A model generated the notes under the pieces. The model saw only the letters and a program-made list of their open reading frames with translations. It was not told where the DNA came from and did no database searches. A DNA stretch of 41,613 nt from an uncultured Collinsella sp. GTDB lineage: Bacteria > Actinomycetota > Coriobacteriia > Coriobacteriales > Coriobacteriaceae. The position numbers and the translations under genes were made by a program. Of the stretch, positions 1 through 6,971 are shown in pieces. The stretch is taken from positions 1-41,613 of the forward strand of contig UROZ01000005.1 in assembly GCA_900549655.1 (NCBI GenBank). The letters run 5' to 3'. Position 1 is the first letter of the stretch, and each line of letters opens with the position of its first letter.

Positions 1-1
1 G

Positions 2-50
2 GCTGGGGTAGCTAAAATGGCCCCGTCCCAAATTAGCTACCCCCAGCTCG
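2..50 (-). terminator. Hairpin downstream of the molybdenum hydroxylase gene
   Basis: An inverted repeat of about 14 bp (GCTGGGG-TAGCTAA against TTAGCTACCCCCAGC, one bulged base) encloses about 17 bases and begins right after the stop codon of the minus-strand gene ending at 52. Position and stem strength suggest transcription termination. There is no clean U-tract inside the window, and the loop contains the motif TTTGGGACGGGG on the minus strand, which resembles dispersed REP-type repeats, so it may be a REP element used as a terminator. Confidence 0.5.
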
Positions 51-51
51 T

Positions 52-2883
52 CTACTCCCCTAGCAGCGCTTTCTCCGGCGTGATCGGCAGCGAGCGGACC
101 TGGTGGCCGGTGGCGTGTGCGACGGCTGAGGCCACGGCGGCGAGCGGCGTGTTGATGACGACCTCACCGATCGACTTAGCGCCAAACGGACCCGTCGGCT
201 CGTAGCTCGGCTCAAAGGCCACGCGAATGCTGCCGATATCCAGGCGCGTGGGCAGCTTGTAGCTCATAAAGTTGCCGGTGCGCAGGCGGCCGCGGTCGTC
301 GTGCTCGACGATCTCGTAGAGCGCGTGACCGATGCCTTGGGCAATGCCGCCCTCGGCCTGGACGCGCGCGAGCGCCTCGTTGATCACGGTACCGCAGTCC
401 ACAGCCGCCGCGTAGTCCACCACGGTCACCTTGCCGGTGGCCTTGTCGACCTCGACCTCGGCAATGCCGGCCATAAACGGCGGGGGCGAAACGGGCAGGC
501 AGGCAGAGGCGTGCGAGGTGAGCGCGTCGCCGCCCGCGATGTTCTTGACGCACAGGTTGGCAAAGTCGCGCAGCGTGAGGTAGCGGTTCTGCTCGCGCGC
601 GGCACGCTCGTCGGACAGGCGCACGTACTGCCCATCGAAGACCACGTCGGCGGCGTCAACGTCCCACATCCGGGCGGCCTTTGCGCAAATCTTCTCGCGC
701 AACTCGGTCGCGGCGTTCTTGGCGGCAAGGCCCGTCACGTACGTACCCGAGCTCGCGTACGAGCCGGCATCGAACGGCGACACGTCGGTGTCCACGCCGC
801 GCACCACGATCTGCGAGCTCTCCACGCCCAGCTCCTCGGCGGCAATCTGCGCCAGGATCGTGTCGACGCCCATGCCGTTATCGGTGGCGCCGGTGCCGAT
901 GGTAATGAAGCCGTCCTCTTCCAGGCGCATGTCGATGCCGGCGATATCCACGTTGGAAATGCCCGATCCCTGCATGGTGAGCGCACAGCCCAGGGCGCGC
1001 ACGCGATCGCCCAGGTCTACGGCCAGCGGCTTGTCACGCCAGCCGATCATGTCCATCGCGCGCAGCAGGCAGCGGTCGAGCGCGCAGGCGTTGAGCTTCT
1101 CGTTGTAGTACTGCGGCATGATCTCGCCCTCGCGCACGATGTTCTTAAGGCGCAGGTCGGCGGGGTCCGTGTGCAGCATGTCGGCGAGCTCGTTGACGGC
1201 GCTCTCCACAGCAAACTGGCCCTGGGTGGCACCGTAGCCGCGATACGCGCCGCCGCGGTTGGTGTTGGTGTAGACGGCGTCCCAGCTAAAGCGGCTCGCC
1301 TTCACGTGGTTGTAGATGGGCAAGCTCTTGTGGCCCGAAAGGCCGATCGTCGTTGTAGCGTGCTCGCCATACGCTCCGGCGTTGGACAACGTGTGCAGAT
1401 CGATGGCCGTGATGGTGCCGTCGTTCATGGCGCCCAGTTTAACGGTCATCTGCATCTGGTGGCGCGAGTTGCCCGCGGTGATGGTCTCCTCGCGCGTGTA
1501 GCAGCAGTAGCTCGGACGGCCGGTCTGCTGCGTCACAAACGCCACGAAGATCTCGCAGCAGCCCGTCTGCTTGGAGCCAAAGCCGCCGCCGATGCGCGGC
1601 TTAATGACCTGCACCTGCGACTGCGGAATGTCGAGCGACTGCGCGACCATGCGGCGCACGTGGAAGGGCACCTGCGTCGAGGTGGTCACTGAGATGCGGC
1701 CGAACGCGTCAGTCGTCGCGAAGGCGCGGAAGGTCTCCATGGGCGCGGTCTGCGTGGCCTGGCTGGTGTAGGTGCGCTCAAAGACGATGTCGCTCTGGGC
1801 GAAGGCCTCGTCCAAGTCGCCAAAGTCGCTCGTGCCGCTGCATACTAGGTTGCGAGCAACATCGCCGCCCTGCGGGAACATAAAGGTCACGTCGCCCTCG
1901 GGGTGGACCACGATGTCGTTATCGAGCGCCTGGGTAAAGTCGAGCAGGGGCTCGAGTACCTCGTAGTCAACCTTGATGAGCTTGAGCGCCTTGTCGGCGG
2001 CCTCCTCGGTTTCGGCGGCGACGATAGCCACCTCCTCGTTTTGGTAGCGTACGAGGTTCTCGAGGATCAGGCGGTCGTAGGGACTCGGCTGCGGATAGCT
2101 CTGGCCGGCGATGGTAAAGCGGCGCTTGGGCACGTCCTCGTAAGTGTAGACGCCCACCACGCCGGGCACCTTCAGGGCGCGCGACGTATCGATGGAGCGG
2201 ATCTTGGCGCGGGCATACGGGCTGCGCTTGAGCTTGACGATCAGGGCGCCGGCAGGCACCAGGTCGCCCGTGTAGACGGGACGCCCCTCGAGCAGGGCCT
2301 TCGAGTCCTTCTTGGGCTGCTTGTGAGTGATCTGCTTATACGAGACGCCATCGCAGCTGGTGTTATTGACCGGCAGCTCGGGCATCTCAAAGCCCACCTG
2401 TACGCCAGACTCGTTGAGGAAGCGGACGATAGCGCGCAGCTGGCTCTCGTAGCCGCTGCAACGACACAGGTTGCCGGCGAGCTGGCGCGACAGCTCCTCG
2501 CGCGTGGCGACGAGGCTCGGGTCCTCCTTGGCAGCGCGGGCAAGCGCCAGCACGTTCATGATGAGGCCGGGGGCGCAAAAACCGCACTGCTCGGCACCTT
2601 CGGCAGCCATAGCGCGGGCAAGCGCCTCGGACTCGGCCTTGAGGCCCTCGAGCGTGGTGATGGAGCGGCCCTCGACGCGCGCGGCGGGAACCGAGCAGCT
2701 CAGAACCGGATCGCCGTCGAGCCACACCGTGCACAGGCCGCAGTTGGTGGTTTCGCAGGCGCAGCGCACCGACGCACAACCCTGCTCGCGCAACAGTGCA
2801 AAGAGCATGGTGTCGGGGGCAATCTGAACCTTGACCTTACGGCCGTTGAGCGTAAAGGAAAGATCGATGAGTTTGGCAGCCAT
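52..2883 (-). CDS. Xanthine dehydrogenase-family molybdenum hydroxylase, fused [2Fe-2S] and molybdopterin subunits
   Basis: This 943-residue protein joins in one chain the iron-sulfur and molybdenum subunits that many relatives make separately. Residues 1-80 hold a plant-type [2Fe-2S] domain (C43, C48, C51, C63) and residues 90-160 the second cluster domain (C100, C103, C140, C142). From about residue 195 follow the aldehyde oxidase/xanthine dehydrogenase hammerhead and molybdopterin-binding domains, with PRIGGGFGSKQ and a C-terminal AKSIGEV motif carrying the expected catalytic Glu. It should hydroxylate a purine or other heterocycle or an aldehyde in the cytoplasm; the substrate cannot be read from sequence. 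The start codon overlaps the stop of the FAD subunit gene upstream (TAATG) behind a GAGGTG ribosome site, so the two are translationally coupled. No NAD-binding or maturation (XdhC) gene is adjacent. Confidence 0.9.
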   Translation of the reverse strand: MAAKLIDLSFTLNGRKVKVQIAPDTMLFALLREQGCASVRCACETTNCGLCTVWLDGDPVLSCSVPAARVEGRSITTLEGLKAESEALARAMAAEGAEQCGFCAPGLIMNVLALARAAKEDPSLVATREELSRQLAGNLCRCSGYESQLRAIVRFLNESGVQVGFEMPELPVNNTSCDGVSYKQITHKQPKKDSKALLEGRPVYTGDLVPAGALIVKLKRSPYARAKIRSIDTSRALKVPGVVGVYTYEDVPKRRFTIAGQSYPQPSPYDRLILENLVRYQNEEVAIVAAETEEAADKALKLIKVDYEVLEPLLDFTQALDNDIVVHPEGDVTFMFPQGGDVARNLVCSGTSDFGDLDEAFAQSDIVFERTYTSQATQTAPMETFRAFATTDAFGRISVTTSTQVPFHVRRMVAQSLDIPQSQVQVIKPRIGGGFGSKQTGCCEIFVAFVTQQTGRPSYCCYTREETITAGNSRHQMQMTVKLGAMNDGTITAIDLHTLSNAGAYGEHATTTIGLSGHKSLPIYNHVKASRFSWDAVYTNTNRGGAYRGYGATQGQFAVESAVNELADMLHTDPADLRLKNIVREGEIMPQYYNEKLNACALDRCLLRAMDMIGWRDKPLAVDLGDRVRALGCALTMQGSGISNVDIAGIDMRLEEDGFITIGTGATDNGMGVDTILAQIAAEELGVESSQIVVRGVDTDVSPFDAGSYASSGTYVTGLAAKNAATELREKICAKAARMWDVDAADVVFDGQYVRLSDERAAREQNRYLTLRDFANLCVKNIAGGDALTSHASACLPVSPPPFMAGIAEVEVDKATGKVTVVDYAAAVDCGTVINEALARVQAEGGIAQGIGHALYEIVEHDDRGRLRTGNFMSYKLPTRLDIGSIRVAFEPSYEPTGPFGAKSIGEVVINTPLAAVASAVAHATGHQVRSLPITPEKALLGE

Positions 2884-3797
2884 TAGCGCACCTCGCTAGA
2901 ATCGACGCCGGGCACGCGGCGGCAGGAATACTCGTCCGTGGCAAACTTGGGGATCTGCACGGTCTCGAGCTCGCGGGCAAGCGCGGCCGAAAGCTCGATG
3001 CCGGCGGCACGGCGCACGGCCTGAATCGCCAACGGTGCCGAGATGCGGCGGCGGTAGGCGGCCGAGCCCCACAGGTTGGTGCCGTAGCTCAGGGCGCGCA
3101 CAGAAGCGGCCAGAGCGCGAAGCTCGTCCTCGGAAGGCTGCTCGGCAGTAAGGCCGCATGCCTCGCCCTGCAGCAGGGTCGCGCGCAGCGGGCGGGCGCC
3201 CACGGTGACATGCCAGCTGTTGTTCCACCAGGCGGCAGTGACGTTTAAGGAGGGGAAGTCGGTCGCGGCCTTGCGCACGGCCTCGTAGCTCGCACGGTAG
3301 TCGTGCTTAACGACCACGACGTGCTCGATCACGTCGCGCACATAGCCCATGTTCACAAACTCGGCAAGCGGAACGCGGCCGGCGCCCGTCAGCTCAACAT
3401 AGGAATCGAGCGCGAGGAAGGCGGAGAGAACGTCCGAGAAGCCAAAGCGGCCGTAGATGCTGCCGCCCACCGTGGCGGTATTGCGCAGCTGAACGCCCAC
3501 GATATCGTGGACGGCGAACTCAAAGACATGGTTGACAAGCGCGTTGAGCCCGACATGGCGTTCGAGCTGGCGCAGGGTACACATGGCACCGATGCGAAAC
3601 TCGGTCTCGGTCTCATCGATCTGATCGAGTCCGCAGGCCGAAAGGTCAATCGCCGTCGCCACGCGACGCGAACCCAGGCGCATCCAAATGCCACCGCCCA
3701 CAATCTTGTTGTTGCGGTTCTTCTGTAAGAGCTCATAGGCTTCGGCCGCGTTTCCAACACGGACGTAGGTACCGAACTTGAGCACGTTCTCCCCCAT
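2883..3797 (-). CDS. FAD-binding subunit of the molybdenum hydroxylase
   Basis: A 304-residue protein of the CoxM/XdhB flavoprotein type that passes electrons between the iron-sulfur domains of the partner encoded just downstream and an external acceptor. The FAD-binding N-terminal half contains IVGGGIWMRLG, and QLRNTATVGGSIYGRFGFSD matches the second conserved FAD motif. The C-terminal part resembles the CO dehydrogenase flavoprotein C-terminal domain. I chose ATG at 3797. A GTG at 3785, giving MLKFGTYVRV and preceded by GGGGGAG, is a fair alternative, so the first four residues are uncertain. The two genes form a small operon. A -10-like TACACT lies about 40 bases upstream of the start. Confidence 0.87.
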   Translation of the reverse strand: MGENVLKFGTYVRVGNAAEAYELLQKNRNNKIVGGGIWMRLGSRRVATAIDLSACGLDQIDETETEFRIGAMCTLRQLERHVGLNALVNHVFEFAVHDIVGVQLRNTATVGGSIYGRFGFSDVLSAFLALDSYVELTGAGRVPLAEFVNMGYVRDVIEHVVVVKHDYRASYEAVRKAATDFPSLNVTAAWWNNSWHVTVGARPLRATLLQGEACGLTAEQPSEDELRALAASVRALSYGTNLWGSAAYRRRISAPLAIQAVRRAAGIELSAALARELETVQIPKFATDEYSCRRVPGVDSSEVR

Positions 3798-3879
3798 CTC
3801 TTCACTTGTCCAGTACCTTTTAGTGTACCAAACGAGGGGCCGCACACCGTTTTAGGACAAAATCCACCCACCCATCCAC

Positions 3880-3948
3880 AACTTGCGGTGATATACGGAC
3901 TGATTAGTCGTTCTGGAACGCAAAACAGTCCGTATATCACCGCAAGTT
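3880..3948. repeat. Perfect 23-bp inverted repeat with 23-base spacer
   Basis: Positions 3880-3902 and 3926-3948 are exact reverse complements (arm begins AACTTGCGGTGATATACGG). It lies between the gdhA terminator and the molybdenum hydroxylase operon. It has no U-tract and is far stronger than a normal terminator. It could be a structured RNA, a double operator upstream of the hydroxylase genes, or a small dispersed palindromic element. Confidence 0.8.
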
Positions 3949-3967
3949 ATGAGGAGTCCTCCGGGAT

Positions 3968-4000
3968 AGAAAAGGCTCCCAGCCGGAATGGCTGGGAGCC
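3968..4000 (-). terminator. Rho-independent terminator of gdhA
   Basis: On the minus strand a perfect 11-bp stem (GGCTCCCAGCC / GGCTGGGAGCC) with a 5-base loop is followed by TTTTCT, 28 bases after the gdhA stop codon. Confidence 0.9.
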
Positions 4001-4027
4001 TCATCACATGCTATATCGAGCGAAGAT

Positions 4028-5383
4028 TTAGCAGACGCCCTGGGCGAGCATGGCGTCGGCGACCTTCAGGAAGCCGGCGATGTTGGCGCCCATGACAAAG
4101 TTGTCCTCCTGGCCGTACTCCTTGGCGGTGTCGTCCACGTTGTGGAACATGCCGCGCATGAGCTGCTCGAGCTTGCCGTCGACCTCCTCGAAGGTCCAGG
4201 ACAGGTGCTCGGCGTTCTGGCTCATCTCCAGGCCGGACACGAGCACGCCACCGGCGTTGGCAGCCTTACCGGGCATAAAGGCGACGCCGTGCTCCTGGAA
4301 GTAGGTCGTGGCCTCGATGGTCGTGGGCATGTTCGCGCCCTCGCCGACCACCTTGCAGCCGTTGGCGACGAGCGCCTGGGCGTCCTCGAGCAGCAGCGTG
4401 TTCTCGCGAGCGCAGGGCAGCGCGATGTCGCAGGGCAGCTGCCACACGCCGCGGCCGTCACCCTCGTGCCACGTGGCATTGGGCTTCTCGTCGACGTACA
4501 TGGCGAGCGTAACGCCCTTGTCGTGGCCGGAGCGCTTCTTGTTGTAGACGTGCTCGAGCACGGTGTAGTCGATGCCGTCGGGATCCTCGACCCAGCCATG
4601 GGTGTCGGAGCAGGCGAGCACCTTGCCGCCGAGCTGGGAGACCTTCTGGACCGCGTAGATGGCGACGTTACCGGAGCCGTGAACGACGACGTTCTTGCCC
4701 TCGAAGGAGTCGCCGCGGCTCTTGAGGTACTCGTCCACAAAGTAGGCCAGGCCGTAGCCGGTGGCCTCGGTACGGGCGAGCGAGCCGCCAAAGGAGAGGC
4801 CCTTGCCGGTGAGGACGCCGGTCCACTCATTGGTCAGACGCTTGTACTGACCAAACAGGTAGGCAACCTCGCGGCCGCCAACGCCCAGGTCGCCGGCGGG
4901 AACGTCGGTGTTGGGGCCAATATGGCGATAGAGCTCGGTCATGAAGGACTGGCAGAAGTGCATGATCTCGTTGTTGGACTTGCCCTTGGGGTCGAAGTCG
5001 GAGCCGCCCTTGCCGCCGCCCATGGGAAGGGTGGTCAAGCTGTTCTTGAGAATCTGCTCCAGGCCCAGGAACTTGAGCATACCCAGGGTGACCGTCGGGT
5101 TAAAGCGCAGGCCGCCCTTGTAGGGTCCAATGGCAGAGTTGAACTCGACGCGATAGCCGCGGTTGACCTGAACCTTGCCCTGGTCGTCGACCCAGGGAAC
5201 ACGGAACATGACGATGCGCTCGGGCTCGACGAGACGCTCCAGCAGGGCGGCCTCCTCGTACTCGGGGTGGGCGTCGAGCGCCGGCTGGATGGTGCCGAGG
5301 ATCTCGGTCGCGGCCTGGATGAACTCAGGCTGCTCGGGATAGCGGGCCTTGAGCTCGTCGAGAACTTTCTGCGTGTAGCTCAT
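4028..5383 (-). CDS. gdhA: NADP-type glutamate dehydrogenase
   Basis: A 451-residue hexameric-type glutamate dehydrogenase that interconverts 2-oxoglutarate plus ammonium and glutamate in the cytoplasm. Family motifs include PYKGGLRFNP, the substrate motif LPMGGGKGGSDFDPKGKS with the catalytic-site lysine near residue 125, and PAGDLGVGGREVAYLFG. The C-terminal half is the Rossmann domain (VHGSGNVA). Length matches the roughly 450-residue bacterial NADP form. Start ATG at 5383 is fixed by an excellent GGAGG seven bases upstream. It is monocistronic: a terminator follows it and the next gene upstream is separated by more than 250 bases. Coenzyme preference for NADPH is inferred from family resemblance. 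Confidence 0.95.
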   Translation of the reverse strand: MSYTQKVLDELKARYPEQPEFIQAATEILGTIQPALDAHPEYEEAALLERLVEPERIVMFRVPWVDDQGKVQVNRGYRVEFNSAIGPYKGGLRFNPTVTLGMLKFLGLEQILKNSLTTLPMGGGKGGSDFDPKGKSNNEIMHFCQSFMTELYRHIGPNTDVPAGDLGVGGREVAYLFGQYKRLTNEWTGVLTGKGLSFGGSLARTEATGYGLAYFVDEYLKSRGDSFEGKNVVVHGSGNVAIYAVQKVSQLGGKVLACSDTHGWVEDPDGIDYTVLEHVYNKKRSGHDKGVTLAMYVDEKPNATWHEGDGRGVWQLPCDIALPCARENTLLLEDAQALVANGCKVVGEGANMPTTIEATTYFQEHGVAFMPGKAANAGGVLVSGLEMSQNAEHLSWTFEEVDGKLEQLMRGMFHNVDDTAKEYGQEDNFVMGANIAGFLKVADAMLAQGVC

Positions 5384-5598
5384 GCTTCCTCCAATTGATG
5401 GAAAAGAAAAGTGTCGTTCGAGGCGCCCCATGCGCCGCGAGCTTTATCGAGTATGGATAATATCGCACTGTTGCGGGAAAGTTACGCATAAGCCGACGAG
5501 CAGATGTTTCGTTTTGATTACGATGCAGGTAGAAGCGTTTTTGAGCACCCAACGTGCAAATCGCGTGTTTCGAAGCTGTTTCGTCCACATGTTCCAAA

Positions 5599-5631
5599 CC
5601 ACCACAAAGGTGCCTGTCCCCAATGTGGTGG
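5599..5631. repeat. REP-like hairpin with GGGGACAGGCACC core
   Basis: CCACCACA at 5599-5606 pairs with TGTGGTGG at 5624-5631. The loop, read on the minus strand, contains TTGGGGACAGGCACCTTT. The GGGGACA core recurs in other intergenic hairpins or repeats of this window (near 29161, 29195, 31681 and 31708). It sits just downstream of the DUF3343 gene and upstream of gdhA. Confidence 0.55.
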
Positions 5632-5640
5632 TGTTGGTGG

Positions 5641-6036
5641 TTAGAGGACGAGCTGATGGTAGTCAGCGGGGGTTATGCGGCCTTCGGTGGCAGCACGGAA
5701 GCCGGCGAGCGCATCGCCCGAGAACGGCATGGCCCAGCACAACCCGCAGCCGGCGGTGATGGAACCGGGCAACGGCATAATGCGTCCAGGCACGCCGGCG
5801 GCAAGACACAGCTGTTCGCACTCCATCACATCGAAGGTGCTATCGAACGACACGATGATCTTGCGTTCGTGATCAGGGGCATCGCCGAACGAGGCCTCGC
5901 GGTGCGACTCGCGATACGCAGCCGCCGCTGCCTCTTCCTCGGCCGTATGTCCACAGCCGCCACAGCCGCAGGTGCAAGGCTCGGACCCATCGCAAGTGCA
6001 AGGTTCTCCCGTGTCGGGACAAATATCGTGAGACAT
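5641..6036 (-). CDS. DUF3343 protein, putative Se/S carrier
   Basis: A 131-residue protein whose C-terminal part (about residues 55-110) matches the DUF3343 family, annotated in Pfam as Se/S-carrier-like: a short domain ending in PLPGSITAGCGLCW, in which the cysteine after SITAG is the typical conserved residue. Unusually it begins with a cysteine-rich stretch of about 30 residues (eight Cys, CTCGCGGCGH at the end) that could bind metal or persulfide/perselenide. Start ATG at 6036 has TTGGAG upstream. The gene follows mobA by 15 bases and lies downstream of selA-selB-selC, so a role in delivering selenium (or sulfur) to the Sec pathway or to molybdenum enzymes is a reasonable inference, not shown. 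Confidence 0.75.
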   Translation of the reverse strand: MSHDICPDTGEPCTCDGSEPCTCGCGGCGHTAEEEAAAAAYRESHREASFGDAPDHERKIIVSFDSTFDVMECEQLCLAAGVPGRIMPLPGSITAGCGLCWAMPFSGDALAGFRAATEGRITPADYHQLVL

Positions 6037-6051
6037 GGCAACTCCAATCGT

Positions 6052-6684
6052 CTAGGCGAGTAACTCGGCCGCCGCAAACTCCTCGGGCGTATTGACGTTT
6101 TCGAAGCAGAGCGTCGAGCCGGCGACCGCGACAATCTGAGGCTCGTCCAAATGCCCGGCGTTCATCCGGTCGATCAGGCAGCGGATTCGCTGACGGTCAC
6201 CGGCGAGCAGCTCTTGGGCAACCGGCGCACACGCGTCACGGCGCCAGACGGCGCAAAGCGGCTCAATCCCCCGCTCCTCGCGCGGCACGCACACGTCGAG
6301 CGCCTCGGCCTCGACACAGCCAGCAAGGGCACCGATTAGCTCCGAAGAGACAAACGGCATATCACAGGCGACGATAGCAACGAGAGGCAGCCGGGCCGCA
6401 GTCAGCGAACTCGCGATGCCGCGCATGGCGCCCGCCGGCCCCTCAAGGTCCGACACTATTCGCGGCACCAGGCCGCCAAACGCGCGCTCCTCAAGGTAGG
6501 CAAGCTCGCTGGGACGCGAAGTCGTCACGACCAACTCGCCGGCAACTGGCGCCAGCCGACCCAGCACGCGTTCGATGAGCGGCTCGCCGCAAAACGCCAT
6601 GCGAGCCTTATCACAGCCCATGCGCGAGGACAGCCCACCCGCCTGGACGACACAAGAAAGATCGGCACGTCTTACGGTAGTCAT
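6052..6684 (-). CDS. mobA: Molybdenum cofactor guanylyltransferase
   Basis: A 210-residue MobA-type nucleotidyltransferase that attaches GMP to molybdopterin to give the dinucleotide cofactor used by DMSO reductase-family enzymes such as FdhF and the orphan oxidoreductase encoded upstream. The nucleotide-binding loop QAGGLSSRMGCDKA lies at residues 14-27. The metal-binding ACDMPF motif follows about 100 residues in, and FENVNTPEEF near the end is typical of the family. The frame stays open upstream through the tRNA-Sec gene, but conservation begins only after ATG 6684, which has GGGGGTG about ten bases upstream. It is the first gene after the selC terminator and is followed closely by the DUF3343 gene. 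Transfer of CMP (MocA-like) to serve the hydroxylase is the main alternative. Confidence 0.85.
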   Translation of the reverse strand: MTTVRRADLSCVVQAGGLSSRMGCDKARMAFCGEPLIERVLGRLAPVAGELVVTTSRPSELAYLEERAFGGLVPRIVSDLEGPAGAMRGIASSLTAARLPLVAIVACDMPFVSSELIGALAGCVEAEALDVCVPREERGIEPLCAVWRRDACAPVAQELLAGDRQRIRCLIDRMNAGHLDEPQIVAVAGSTLCFENVNTPEEFAAAELLA

Positions 6685-6774
6685 ACGGCAAAACACCCCC
6701 ATCGGCATGCTCGAAACCCGGTGCACGAAGCTAAATACCGCCGCCGAAATAGCGGCACTACGAAAAGCTCGTGC

Positions 6775-6830
6775 AAAAACAAAACAGCGCCTTTGCGGCA
6801 CGCAGCAAGACCGCGAGCACAAAAGCGCTG
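6775..6830 (-). terminator. Terminator after tRNA-Sec
   Basis: On the minus strand CAGCGCTTTTG (6830-6820) pairs with CAAAGGCGCTG (6795-6785), an 11-bp stem with one mismatch, followed by TTTTGTTTTTG. It closes the selA-selB-selC transcript. Confidence 0.8.
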
Positions 6831-6838
6831 GTAGCGTA

Positions 6839-6935
6839 TGGCGGGAACGTATGTGAATCGAACACATCCAAGACGTTTTGCACGCCTCGCAACGGTTTTG
6901 AGGACCGCGGAGCCCACCGGAGCCCATCCGTTCCC
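6839..6935 (-). tRNA. selC: tRNA-Sec (anticodon UCA)
   Basis: A 97-nt tRNA with encoded CCA (6841-6839). The acceptor ends GGGAACG / CGTTCCC pair. The anticodon arm GCGGT-CCTCAAA-ACCGT carries TCA at 6901-6899, complementary to UGA. A long variable arm (around GAGGCGTGCAAAACGTCTT) and the T arm ATGTG-TTCGATT-CACAT fit the enlarged selenocysteine tRNA form. The eighth acceptor pair appears mismatched (G:A). The gene lies 36 bases after the selB stop and before a terminator, so it is probably processed from the selAB transcript. Confidence 0.93.
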
Positions 6936-6971
6936 AAGTGCGGCGGTATTTTACCAAACCGAGCAGCCAAT

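Noticed and set aside
301..1692. Long plus-strand frame of 463 codons opposite the molybdenum hydroxylase gene
   Set aside because: It is an antisense shadow typical of high-GC coding DNA; the translation is low-complexity (Val/Gly/His/Ala/Arg) and has no ribosome site.
6685..6957. Upstream extension of mobA by 91 codons
   Set aside because: It would run through the tRNA-Sec gene and its terminator and shows no protein conservation.
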